From Flavobacteriia bacterium (lineage in GTDB: Bacteria > Bacteroidota > Bacteroidia > Flavobacteriales > Schleiferiaceae): DNA of 12,628 bases. The notes under the pieces are model-generated. The model was not told the DNA's origin and did no database searches. It was given only the letters and a program-made list of their open reading frames with translations. Of this stretch, positions 1 to 6,857 are shown one piece after another; the stretch's first letter is position 1; every line of letters starts with the position of its first letter. Position numbers and translations under genes: made by a program. Where the stretch lies: contig CATILC010000256.1 of NCBI GenBank assembly GCA_949516455.1, positions 1 through 12,628 on the forward strand, written 5' to 3'.

Positions 1-365
1 ACCATGCGGCCGGGGATCTTCCAATTGGCGATGTCTCCATTCTCCGAGACCTCCATGGCGCCGAGGACGGTCATTTGCACATGCTGGCCACGGATCATCG
101 CAAAGCTCGTGGCTGAGTCGAAAAAGGATGCACCGGGCATGGTGGTGATGGTCTGTTTTCCGGCATTGATCAGGTCGGGATCCTCTTCTCCCTCGAAAGG
201 GAAAGGCCCCATTCCAAGGACGCCATTTTCAGATTGGAATTCGACCGATATCCCCTGTGGAATGTAATTGGCCACCAGGGTCGGGATGCCGATCCCAAGA
301 TTGACATACCAACCGTCTTGCATTTCCTGCGCGATGCGCTGCGCGATTCCGTTCTTGTCCAGCAT
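1..365 (-). CDS. scoB: 3-oxoacid CoA-transferase subunit B, N-terminal part (cut by window edge)
   Basis: Beta subunit of a class I CoA-transferase, which with subunit A moves CoA between a donor such as succinyl-CoA and a 3-oxo acid such as acetoacetate in the cytoplasm (ketone body or short-chain acid use). Translating the minus strand from the ATG at 365 gives 121 uninterrupted codons to the window edge. It begins MLDKNGIAQRIAQEM, followed by the family's glycine-rich NLGIGIPTLVANYIP stretch and then SENGVLGMGPFPFEGEEDPD at about residues 52-71. The Glu of the ENG motif is the catalytic glutamate that forms the glutamyl-CoA thioester in this family. Full-length subunits are about 215-220 aa, so roughly 45% is missing to the left. 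The start lies 3 nt after the scoA stop, which indicates translational coupling. No Shine-Dalgarno is seen. Family assignment is firm; the exact acyl substrate is not known. Confidence 0.93.
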   Translation of the reverse strand, partial: MLDKNGIAQRIAQEMQDGWYVNLGIGIPTLVANYIPQGISVEFQSENGVLGMGPFPFEGEEDPDLINAGKQTITTMPGASFFDSATSFAMIRGQHVQMTVLGAMEVSENGDIANWKIPGRM

Positions 366-368
366 GGC

Positions 369-1073
369 CTAAGGGTTTCGTGGTCGTGTGGTGCGTTGCT
401 CAATTCTCTTCTCGTAGTTCTTTCCCTGAAAGATCCGTTGAACGAAGATCCCTGGGGTGTGGATCTGAGCCGGATCGAGTTCTCCAGCGGGAACGAGTTC
501 TTCTACTTCCGCCACTGTGGTCTTTCCGGCCATGGCCATCAAGGGGTTGAAATTCCGCGCCGTGCCCTTGAAGATGAGGTTGCCGGCTTCATCCCCTTTC
601 CAGGCTTTCACAAAGGCAAACTGCGCATCGAAAGCATGCTCGAGGATGTGTGGTTTTCCATTGAAGGAGCGCACCTCTTTCCCTTCGCCCACTTCGGTTC
701 CGTAACCAGCAGGTGTGAAGAAGGCGGGTATTCCTGCGCCTGCGGCGCGACAGCGTTCGGCCAAAGTTCCCTGCGGGATGAGTTCTACTTCCAGTTCCCC
801 GCTGAGCATCTGACGCTCGAATTCGTCATTTTCTCCCACATAGCTGGAGATCATTTTTCTGACCTGGCGTGTCGCGAGTAAGTAGCCCAGGCCGAAGTCG
901 TCCACTCCGGCGTTGTTGGAGATGCAGGTGAGTCCGCTCACTCCGCTGTCCCGCACGGCGAGAATACAGTTCTCAGCGATACCGCAGAGACCGAATCCAC
1001 CGAACATGACGGTCATATCATCTTTGATCCCGGAAACAGCTTCCCGGGCGTCAGCTACCACTTTATCGATCAT
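369..1073 (-). CDS. scoA: 3-oxoacid CoA-transferase subunit A
   Basis: Alpha subunit (234 aa) of the same class I CoA-transferase as the adjacent subunit B. The typical opening is MIDKVVADAREAVSGIKDDM, followed by the CoA-transferase signature GGFGLCGIAENCI at residues 25-37. Further on are the family's SNNAGVDDFGLGYLL and GAGIPAFFTPAGYGTE segments, and the length matches the family (about 230-240 aa). An ATG at 1081 just upstream gives only five codons before a stop, so the start at 1073 is preferred. The gene begins 11 nt after the PBP1A stop and ends 3 nt before scoB, so it is probably the fourth cistron of the ricT operon. There is no obvious functional link between ketoacid CoA transfer and the cell envelope genes upstream. 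The Cys at position 30 within the signature is unremarkable. The substrate (acetoacetate or another 3-oxo acid) is inferred from the family only. Confidence 0.94.
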   Translation of the reverse strand: MIDKVVADAREAVSGIKDDMTVMFGGFGLCGIAENCILAVRDSGVSGLTCISNNAGVDDFGLGYLLATRQVRKMISSYVGENDEFERQMLSGELEVELIPQGTLAERCRAAGAGIPAFFTPAGYGTEVGEGKEVRSFNGKPHILEHAFDAQFAFVKAWKGDEAGNLIFKGTARNFNPLMAMAGKTTVAEVEELVPAGELDPAQIHTPGIFVQRIFQGKNYEKRIEQRTTRPRNP

Positions 1074-1084
1074 GGGCCATTGTA

Positions 1085-3391
1085 TTAGAATCCTCCGAAG
1101 GGGTCGTCATCGATATCGGTCCCGATCGAGAGGTCTTTTTGGTATTCGTCGCAATTTAGTTCAATGCGCATAGGCGCCTCCGGTTTTTCGAACGCATCGC
1201 GGCTTATTTCCAATTCTTCCTGCGCATAAAGTCGCTTCATGTACAGCGCCCAGATGGGCAGTGCGGTGCTGGCTCCCTGACCGAAAACCGTCGCGCGGAA
1301 ATGGGCCGACCGGTCTTCGCATCCCGTCCATACACCCGTGATCAGGTTGGGCACCATTCCGATGAACCATCCATCCGAATTGTTCTGTGTGGTTCCTGTC
1401 TTCCCGGCAATGGGGTTGTCGAATCGATAGGGGAAACCGGTAATGACGCCTTTTAGGTTGTTGGCGGTGCGGGTCCTCAAACGAAGCCCGGTACCGATGT
1501 TCGAGACGCCCTGCAACAGGTCGGTGATGACATAGGCATCTTCCTCGCTCATGACCTCCCTGGTTTCGGGCTGGAAATCGGCCAGAACAATTCCATTGGC
1601 ATCTTCGATCCGCAACACGGCGATCGGTTCGATGTACACCCCTTTATTGGCAAAGGCGGTGTAGGAACCCACCACTTCGCGCACGGAGAGATCCACAGTT
1701 CCCAAAGCGATCGAAGGCTGGTTGGGAATTTCCGACCGCACCCCGACATCCCGAGCGAGTTTGATCACCGCTTCAGGCCCGATCTCTTTCATCAGAGAAG
1801 TGGTCACCGTGTTGAGTGAACGGGCCAGGCCTTCCTTCAGGGTGACCATTCCGCCATACTCATCTCCAGAATTCTTGGGGCACCAGTCTTCGAGCAGGTT
1901 GAAAGAGCCTCTTTCGATGCAGGTCAGCACGTTGGGAATCTGCATGCAGGGGCTGTATTGCTTCTGCCGGATGGCCGTGGCATAGATGAAGGGTTTGAAG
2001 GTGGATCCGACCTGTCGGCGTCCTTGTTCCACATGGTCGTACTTGAAGTAGGTGTGATCGATACCGCCCACCCAGGCTTTGATGAAACCAGTTTGCGGCT
2101 CCACGGAGAGCATGCCCGTCTGGTAGAAGGATTTGTACCAGCGTATCGAATCGATCGGGCTCATCACCGTGTCTTTGGGCCCATCCCAATGAAATACCCT
2201 CATGGGCACCGCTTTCCGGAATACCTGTTGAATGGAGTCCCTTGACGCGCCCTTCTTTTTCAGACCTCTGTAACGGGGCGTGCGCCGCGCTGCCGACTGC
2301 AAGATCCGTTCGATCTCTTTTCTGTCAATGTGTACAAAGGGGAAGGCAGACCTTCGGCCATCGGCGTATTCGAAAATGGATTGCAGGTTGCTCAGATGTT
2401 CCCGAACGGATTCTTCCGCTGCCTTTTGCATCCGTGAATCAATGGAGGTATAGATGCGCAGGCCGTCGGTGTAGAGATCGTACGAACTGCCATCCGGGCG
2501 CGGATTCTTTTCGATCCACTCGGTCATGTATCGTCGGAGGTATTCTCTGAAATACGGAGCCAAGCCCGTATTGTGGCTTTCGCGGTGGAAGTCCAGAAGG
2601 ATGGGCCGACCACTCAGCGAATCCTTCTCTTCTTCCGTGAGAAAGCCATTTCGGAGCATTTGTCCATAGACCGTATTTCGGCGGTTGACCGCCAGGCTGC
2701 TGTCTCTTCTTGGATTGTAGAGCGAGGGATTCTTGGCCATGCCCACGAGAACAGCCGATTGTTCGATCGTCAGATCGGCAGGGGGGGTGTTGAAATAGAT
2801 CTTGGCGGCCGAATGGATGCCCACGGCCTGATAGAGAAAGTCGAACTGGTTGAGGTACATGGAGATCACCTCCTCTTTGGTGTACTGCCTTTCGATGCGC
2901 ACGGCGATCACCCATTCCTTGAACTTTTGCACCGCGCGTTTCAGAAGCTCATTCGAGCGCTTGTGGAAGAGCATTTTTGCCAGCTGCTGCGTCAGCGTGC
3001 TGCCGCCTCCATCCGATCCGCCCTTGAGTACTGCGCGCGCCAGGGCGCGGAAGTCGATCCCGCTGTGTTCAAAGTAGCGTTCGTCCTCGGTGGCCACCAG
3101 TGCATTGACCAGGTGCGGGGAGAGCTCATCGAACTCCACGTGCACTCTGTTCTCGCGGTAGTATTTGCCAATGATCTGTCCGTCGGCGGAATAGACCGTA
3201 CTCGCCTGATTGCTCACTGGGTTTTCGATCTCCTCAAAGCTGGGCAGCGCACCAAAGGCGCCGAAGGCCGCTCCACCGATCATCAGTGCTACGGAGAGCA
3301 ATCCGAAGAAAATGAGCAGCCAAAAAGCCCGCACATACGACCGGAAGTCCGATCGGTTCTCTGCTTCTTTAGTCTTCTTTTTCTGTGCCAT
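1085..3391 (-). CDS. Class A penicillin-binding protein (PBP1A type), bifunctional transglycosylase/transpeptidase
   Basis: Peptidoglycan synthase of 768 aa that polymerises glycan strands from lipid II and cross-links stem peptides in the periplasm. It has a short basic cytoplasmic tail and one membrane anchor at about residues 22-48. A GT51 domain (about 60-240) carries the motif TEDERYFEHSGID at 101-113, where E102 is the expected catalytic acid, and GGGSTLTQQLAKM at 128-140. A linker is followed by a penicillin-binding transpeptidase domain (about 420-720) with all three active-site motifs: STFK (nucleophile S463, K466), SLN (525-527) and KTG (664-666). The C-terminus is acidic and ends DDDPFGGF. 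The catalytic set is complete, so it should be active and beta-lactam-binding. The start at 3391 overlaps the end of gldH by 23 nt. A run of seven C lies on the coding strand at 2781-2787. Which paralogue it is (mrcA or pbpC-like) cannot be settled; PBP1A fits best. Confidence 0.96.
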   Translation of the reverse strand: MAQKKKTKEAENRSDFRSYVRAFWLLIFFGLLSVALMIGGAAFGAFGALPSFEEIENPVSNQASTVYSADGQIIGKYYRENRVHVEFDELSPHLVNALVATEDERYFEHSGIDFRALARAVLKGGSDGGGSTLTQQLAKMLFHKRSNELLKRAVQKFKEWVIAVRIERQYTKEEVISMYLNQFDFLYQAVGIHSAAKIYFNTPPADLTIEQSAVLVGMAKNPSLYNPRRDSSLAVNRRNTVYGQMLRNGFLTEEEKDSLSGRPILLDFHRESHNTGLAPYFREYLRRYMTEWIEKNPRPDGSSYDLYTDGLRIYTSIDSRMQKAAEESVREHLSNLQSIFEYADGRRSAFPFVHIDRKEIERILQSAARRTPRYRGLKKKGASRDSIQQVFRKAVPMRVFHWDGPKDTVMSPIDSIRWYKSFYQTGMLSVEPQTGFIKAWVGGIDHTYFKYDHVEQGRRQVGSTFKPFIYATAIRQKQYSPCMQIPNVLTCIERGSFNLLEDWCPKNSGDEYGGMVTLKEGLARSLNTVTTSLMKEIGPEAVIKLARDVGVRSEIPNQPSIALGTVDLSVREVVGSYTAFANKGVYIEPIAVLRIEDANGIVLADFQPETREVMSEEDAYVITDLLQGVSNIGTGLRLRTRTANNLKGVITGFPYRFDNPIAGKTGTTQNNSDGWFIGMVPNLITGVWTGCEDRSAHFRATVFGQGASTALPIWALYMKRLYAQEELEISRDAFEKPEAPMRIELNCDEYQKDLSIGTDIDDDPFGGF

Positions 3392-3854
3392 TGATCCTGA
3401 TGAACGTCAGCCCGAGGCTTCGCACGCCTTCCAACGGATCGTCCCTCATTCCGTGCCGGAAAAGGAAGGAATACTCCGCTTCTTGCGTCAATTTAAGTGT
3501 TTGTTTCCTGAAGGGGAATTCGAGCGTCCGGATCTTGCCGGATCCCGTTCCATTCCAGTTGCCATAGGGATCGGCCATGCGCACTTCCACTGTGTCCTGG
3601 AAGGCGATCTCTCCATCTTGTTCAATGCTACGAAACAGATAGAGGTTGGAATAGGGATAGAAGATGTCGTGGCGAAGGTCCATGACCAACTGCAGGTGTT
3701 CGGTGCCGCCTTCGTGCAGGTGATCGAAACGAAGCACGGAGTCTGCAGGCCATCGATGTCCCGGAAGGTCTATGAAATTGCTCTGAACGATCTGCTCGCG
3801 TCCGCATGAGACCACGGACACAAGAAGCAGTATCAGAGCGATCGGCCTAGCCAT
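3369..3854 (-). CDS. gldH: Gliding motility lipoprotein GldH
   Basis: Small lipoprotein of 161 aa, matching GldH, which in Flavobacterium johnsoniae is needed for gliding and chitin use. Its molecular role is unclear. The open frame extends far upstream within ricT, but the signal peptide fixes the start near 3854: MARPIALILLLVSVVSC, with the lipobox VVSC and lipid Cys at position 17. In-frame ATGs at 3863 and 3872 would add only 3 or 6 residues. The mature part has the family's SNFIDLPGHRWPADSVLRFD opening, LRHDIFYPYSNLYLFR, DPYGNWNGTGSGK and, near the end, GVRSLGLTFIR. The residues after the Cys (GREQIVQSN) lack an acidic cluster, so a periplasm-facing lipoprotein is expected. The start overlaps ricT by 8 nt and the end overlaps the PBP gene by 23 nt. 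As I recall, gldH sits beside ricT-like and PBP genes in other Bacteroidetes, which supports the call. Confidence 0.9.
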   Translation of the reverse strand: MARPIALILLLVSVVSCGREQIVQSNFIDLPGHRWPADSVLRFDHLHEGGTEHLQLVMDLRHDIFYPYSNLYLFRSIEQDGEIAFQDTVEVRMADPYGNWNGTGSGKIRTLEFPFRKQTLKLTQEAEYSFLFRHGMRDDPLEGVRSLGLTFIRINGTEKED

Positions 3855-5157
3855 TCGCGCCATCGCCGGCATTTTTATTGCCGCCAGAGCGGTTGGGGCG
3901 TCTTCTTCCGCCACGGGGTCGGGAACGTCTTTTGGCTTCCTGCGGGCGTGATGAGCCTTCGGGCGAGGGCTTGTTGCTCTGGGCCTTGACCGCTGTTCCT
4001 CCAGCTTCCTTTTTCTGTTGTCCCCGGTCTCCTTTTCTCTTCTTGCGCTTGTTTCGTCTCTTTCCAAAGCGGTCATCGAAACGGTTCAGATCGTCCTGGC
4101 TGTCGATGGTGACATCCTTGGGCTCCTGTACGGTTTCTTCTTCCACGACGAATTCCACCAGGGAAGGGATCTTTTCGCCATTCTTGTTCTTTTCCAAGAT
4201 CTCCTTCACATCCGCGGCAGCGATCTTGTGCCACTCGGAGCTGTCTTCTTTATAGGCATACCAGAGATAGCCATTGAAGAGATCCATTTTCATGAACAGG
4301 GCGATTCCCTTTTCCGTGTGGAGTCTCTTCTTGGTGTTTGGGAAGTCCTCCAGGGCTTCCATATAGGTGTCCAGCTCGAAATTCAGACAGCACTTGAGCT
4401 TACCGCACTGCCCGGCCAGTTTCTCAGGGTTCAAGGAAAGCTGTTGGTAGCGGGCCGCTGAGGTGCTTACCGTGCGGAAATCGTGCAGCCAGGTCGAGCA
4501 GCAAAGTTCACGGCCACAAACACCGATACCGCCAAGACGTCCGGCCTCCTGACGATTTCCGATCTGCTTCATCTCTACACGCAGCTTGAAGGCCGATGCA
4601 AGATCACGGACCAGTTGTCTGAAATCCACACGCTGATCTGCGGTGTAGTAGAAGGTGCCTTTCTGTCCGTCTCCCTGAAATTCCACATCTGAAAATTTCA
4701 TCTTCAGATCCAGACGCTGCGCCACTTCGCGCGCCTTCAGCAAGGCTTCATCCTCTTTGTCCCTCAACTGCTCCCAGAGCTTCATGTCTTCCTCACTGGC
4801 CTTCCTCAGGATCTTTGGGAAGTCGTCCGATCGGTGCGTCTGCTGCTGCTTGCGTATTTGCAGGCGGACCAGCTCTCCGCTCATGCTCAAAGTTCCCACG
4901 TCATAGCCCGAGTCGACCTCGACCACCAAGGCTTCTCCCAGGGTGAGTGGAAGTTTTTCATCATTGCGGAAAAATTCCTTCCGGCCATTCTTGAAACGCA
5001 GCTCCACCACATCGAAGGCCTCTTGGTCTGCCGGCAGGCTCATATTGGCCAACCAGTCGAAGACCGGGTAGGTGGAACATCCATCGACACCGCATTGACC
5101 ATTGCCTTTGCAGCCTCGGGGCAGTCCATTTGATTTTCCGCAACTGCTGCAGCTCAT
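3847..5157 (-). CDS. ricT: RicT/YaaT-like PSP1-domain protein with N-terminal Cys cluster and basic C-terminal tail
   Basis: Cytoplasmic protein of 436 aa with a PSP1 C-terminal domain. In Bacillus subtilis the homologue RicT (YaaT) joins RicA and RicF in an iron-sulfur complex that acts on RNase Y-dependent RNA maturation. Whether that role holds in Bacteroidetes is not known. An N-terminal Cys cluster (C3, C6, C16, C22, C27) precedes the family's VFDWLANM. The PSP1 core (about 46-275) contains GIGVCGRELCCSTWLHDF (211-227, with C214, C219, C220) and GQCGKLKCCLNFELDTY (249-265, with C251, C256, C257), spacing suited to a metal or Fe-S site. Residues 366-436 are highly basic, low in complexity and probably disordered, with RGGRRRPNRSGG-like runs that suggest nucleic acid binding. 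It is the first gene of the minus-strand operon and overlaps gldH by 8 nt. No Shine-Dalgarno is evident at the start. Confidence 0.92.
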   Translation of the reverse strand: MSCSSCGKSNGLPRGCKGNGQCGVDGCSTYPVFDWLANMSLPADQEAFDVVELRFKNGRKEFFRNDEKLPLTLGEALVVEVDSGYDVGTLSMSGELVRLQIRKQQQTHRSDDFPKILRKASEEDMKLWEQLRDKEDEALLKAREVAQRLDLKMKFSDVEFQGDGQKGTFYYTADQRVDFRQLVRDLASAFKLRVEMKQIGNRQEAGRLGGIGVCGRELCCSTWLHDFRTVSTSAARYQQLSLNPEKLAGQCGKLKCCLNFELDTYMEALEDFPNTKKRLHTEKGIALFMKMDLFNGYLWYAYKEDSSEWHKIAAADVKEILEKNKNGEKIPSLVEFVVEEETVQEPKDVTIDSQDDLNRFDDRFGKRRNKRKKRKGDRGQQKKEAGGTAVKAQSNKPSPEGSSRPQEAKRRSRPRGGRRRPNRSGGNKNAGDGANG

Positions 5158-5205
5158 GGAGATGAATTCTTAAGTGACGTCTTCAGGGAGATCGAAGAAC
5201 TAGCT

Positions 5206-5213
5206 CAAAAATA
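5206..5213 (-). promoter_or_regulatory. Candidate -7 element for the ricT operon
   Basis: On the minus strand this reads TATTTTTG, a perfect match to the Bacteroidetes sigma-ABfrA -7 consensus TAnnTTTG, 48 nt upstream of the ricT ATG. No TTG is seen at the usual 17-23 nt further upstream, so the -33 part is weak. An inverted repeat at 5239-5259 lies just upstream. Confidence 0.5.
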
Positions 5214-5238
5214 ACCAATACGCTTCGCCCTTATTGCC

Positions 5239-5259
5239 TTCAAACCAAATGAGTTTGAA
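5239..5259. repeat. Inverted repeat with 7-bp arms in the ricT/T9SS-cargo intergenic region
   Basis: TTCAAAC (5239-5245), a 7-nt spacer, then GTTTGAA (5253-5259) form a perfect inverted repeat. It lies just upstream of the likely ricT promoter and about 120 nt upstream of the divergent gene at 5380. It has no T-run, so a terminator is unlikely. It could be an operator. Confidence 0.45.
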
Positions 5260-5351
5260 CGGCCGCGACAAAACCACTCCGATCTGGAGCGGGAACCACT
5301 CGGAACAGACCCTTTCCAAATAACTTAACGCCCAGAAAACATTGGCGCACT

Positions 5352-5359
5352 TATATTTC
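5352..5359 (+). promoter_or_regulatory. Possible -7 element for the T9SS cargo gene at 5380
   Basis: TATATTTC matches seven of eight positions of TAnnTTTG and ends 20 nt before the GTG start, a distance similar to that of the other candidate promoters here. No TTG is found at the proper spacing upstream, so support is limited. Confidence 0.3.
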
Positions 5360-5379
5360 GAAATTATTAAATCGAAGCC

Positions 5380-6198
5380 GTGAAAAATCCTAAAACGCTT
5401 ACCAAACTTTTTAGATATTCCACAACAGCCGCAGCGGTAACGGGGGTTTCCGTCGTCAATGGACAGATCTATTACGAAGATTTCACTCCAGACATCAACA
5501 TGCAAGGGAACAACAGCATCACTCGTGTGGATGTGAACCAGGATGGGATCGATGATTTTGAATTTCTGCTGATCGATTCCACCTTCAGTGGAACCATTCC
5601 ATGGGGCAAGCTTCAGGTAACAGGTATCCAGCCAGGAAATGATGTTGTGGGTTACGTGACCAGCGGTTACTCCTACGTTTCCCTCTTGCAACAGAGCAGC
5701 TCTGTTTTTAATAGCGCGCCTTTCATCTCTGCTGGGATCATGGCTGAAGCCCCGCAATTTGGTGCTTCCTATCCACTCTGGAACAACGGCGTGACAGATG
5801 GTTACATGGGTTTTCGGATCGATGTGAACGGTCAATCGCACCATGGCTGGATGCGATTGGATGTGGCATCAGACGCCAAATCAGCTGTGCTTAAGGACCT
5901 GGCATTCAATGGAACTCCGGGCGACCCCATTTTCTGTGGACAAAGCATGGGTACAGAAGGTGTACCCGAAGAAGCGCTCAGTGTTTTCCAATCAGATCAA
6001 GAGTTGATCCTTGAGGTGCCAAGTGCTCTCTTGAATTCGGAGATCCAAGTCTCCGATGTCTACGGCCGAATCATCTGCAGAACGCATGCTTCTGACAAGA
6101 CGATTCGCATGGACTGGTCCACTCGTTCGCGTGGACTTTATGTGGTGAGTCTGATGCACGATGGACAGCTGCACTCCCAGAAGGTGATGATCCGTTGA
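5380..6198 (+). CDS. Secreted protein with T9SS type A C-terminal sorting domain
   Basis: A 272-aa exported protein of unknown function. The start must be the GTG at 5380: an in-frame stop at 5368-5370 excludes anything upstream, and the next in-frame ATG (codon 41) would lose the signal peptide. Residues 1-29 look like a Sec signal (basic start, then AAAVTGVSVVNGQ). D51-V-N53-Q-D55-G-I-D-D59 forms a DxNxDGxxD calcium-loop-like motif. Residues 130-162 (YPLWNNG, GYMGFRIDVNGQSHHGWMRL) recall a segment common in secreted Bacteroidetes proteins, where a beta-sandwich is expected. From about 199 to 272 the pattern fits a TIGR04183-type sorting domain: LEVPS, then VSDVYGRII, then RGLYVVSL and a terminal SQKVMIR. 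It should therefore cross the outer membrane by T9SS and be released or anchored. It is monocistronic and divergent from ricT. No enzymatic motif was recognised. Confidence 0.85.
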   Translation: MKNPKTLTKLFRYSTTAAAVTGVSVVNGQIYYEDFTPDINMQGNNSITRVDVNQDGIDDFEFLLIDSTFSGTIPWGKLQVTGIQPGNDVVGYVTSGYSYVSLLQQSSSVFNSAPFISAGIMAEAPQFGASYPLWNNGVTDGYMGFRIDVNGQSHHGWMRLDVASDAKSAVLKDLAFNGTPGDPIFCGQSMGTEGVPEEALSVFQSDQELILEVPSALLNSEIQVSDVYGRIICRTHASDKTIRMDWSTRSRGLYVVSLMHDGQLHSQKVMIR

Positions 6199-6283
6199 CG
6201 ATCCTTCAGTGAATCAATGAATGCACGCCGCCTGAATACCCATTGGGAATCTTATAGAGACCTGGCTTTTGCTGCGTTGATCA

Positions 6284-6805
6284 TTATTGAACGCGCGACC
6301 AGGTAAAGGTTTCTGTGATGGTGGCGTATTGCTCGATGCCCGGCTCGTTTATGACTTCCGTTCGACGAAATACCAGGGTATTTTGTTCGGCAGTGGTGGC
6401 GATCATGCTGAGGGTATCTGAAGAGGTGAAAATGCGCAACAGGTCGCCAGTCACTTCGTAGGATCCTTCGATGTCGATGAACCCCCCCGTTGTGTATGGC
6501 GTGGGAGGCGAGGAGTTGTAGTCACGTGCTTTGTAACCGTAGCGGATATCCACACTCATGTCGCTGTCTTCGAACACCGCAGTACTTGGGTCGAAAATGG
6601 TGTCCGTTGTGTAGTCGCGGTAATAGGGAAACCCCTGGATGCTTCCGTCGTCGATCTGTTTGACATCGGTCAGGCTCCATGAGCCCGATATGACGTTGGA
6701 AAGATTCAACCCGGAATTATCCTGATTGTCGTCTGAGTCTTCTGAGCAGCTGACAGCGCAGCAGACAGGAATACACAGCAATAGGGCAAATAGTCTTTTC
6801 ATCAT
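6284..6805 (-). CDS. Putative surface lipoprotein with lipocalin-like start
   Basis: A small lipoprotein of 173 aa. The frame can be opened at 6844, but that would put 13 residues in front of a clear lipoprotein signal, MMKRLFALLLCIPVCCAVSC. Starts at 6805 or 6802 are therefore preferred. The lipobox is AVSC, which is slightly unusual at the first position. Directly after the lipid Cys comes SEDSDDNQD, an acidic cluster resembling the lipoprotein export signal that sends Bacteroidetes lipoproteins to the outside face of the outer membrane. The mature part has ISGSWSLTDVKQID, like the first strand of lipocalin-like (Lipocalin_4-type) domains, and alternating beta-strand patterns up to ETFTWSRVQ. 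It starts 52 nt after the TonB-dependent receptor stop on the same strand, so cotranscription and shared function are likely. A G7 run lies in the coding strand at 6482-6488. The ligand is unknown. Confidence 0.75.
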   Translation of the reverse strand: MMKRLFALLLCIPVCCAVSCSEDSDDNQDNSGLNLSNVISGSWSLTDVKQIDDGSIQGFPYYRDYTTDTIFDPSTAVFEDSDMSVDIRYGYKARDYNSSPPTPYTTGGFIDIEGSYEVTGDLLRIFTSSDTLSMIATTAEQNTLVFRRTEVINEPGIEQYATITETFTWSRVQ

Positions 6806-6857
6806 TGGGTCTGTTCTGATAGTGTATAGAAATTCGGTTGCCAAGTTCGGGGCAATT

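Noticed and set aside
234..881. 215-aa open frame on the plus strand
   Set aside because: Antisense to scoA and scoB, both of which show strong family motifs.
2573..3394. 273-aa open frame antisense to the PBP gene
   Set aside because: The opposite strand encodes a PBP with all catalytic motifs. This is a shadow caused by codon bias.
3855..4076. Upstream extension of gldH to 235 aa
   Set aside because: It would lie inside ricT, encode a basic low-complexity stretch and bury the lipoprotein signal. The start near 3854 fits the GldH length.
5200..5844. 214-aa open frame on the minus strand over the 5380 gene
   Set aside because: Overlaps the start and signal peptide of the T9SS cargo gene and the ricT promoter. 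The peptide looks like no known protein.
6199..6283. Possible bidirectional terminator between the convergent genes
   Set aside because: Only a weak CCC-ATT-GGG hairpin near 6239-6247 with no T run on either side. No convincing terminator is seen.
6806..6844. Upstream start for the small lipoprotein at 6844
   Set aside because: It adds 13 residues before a complete lipoprotein signal peptide, which would block normal export.
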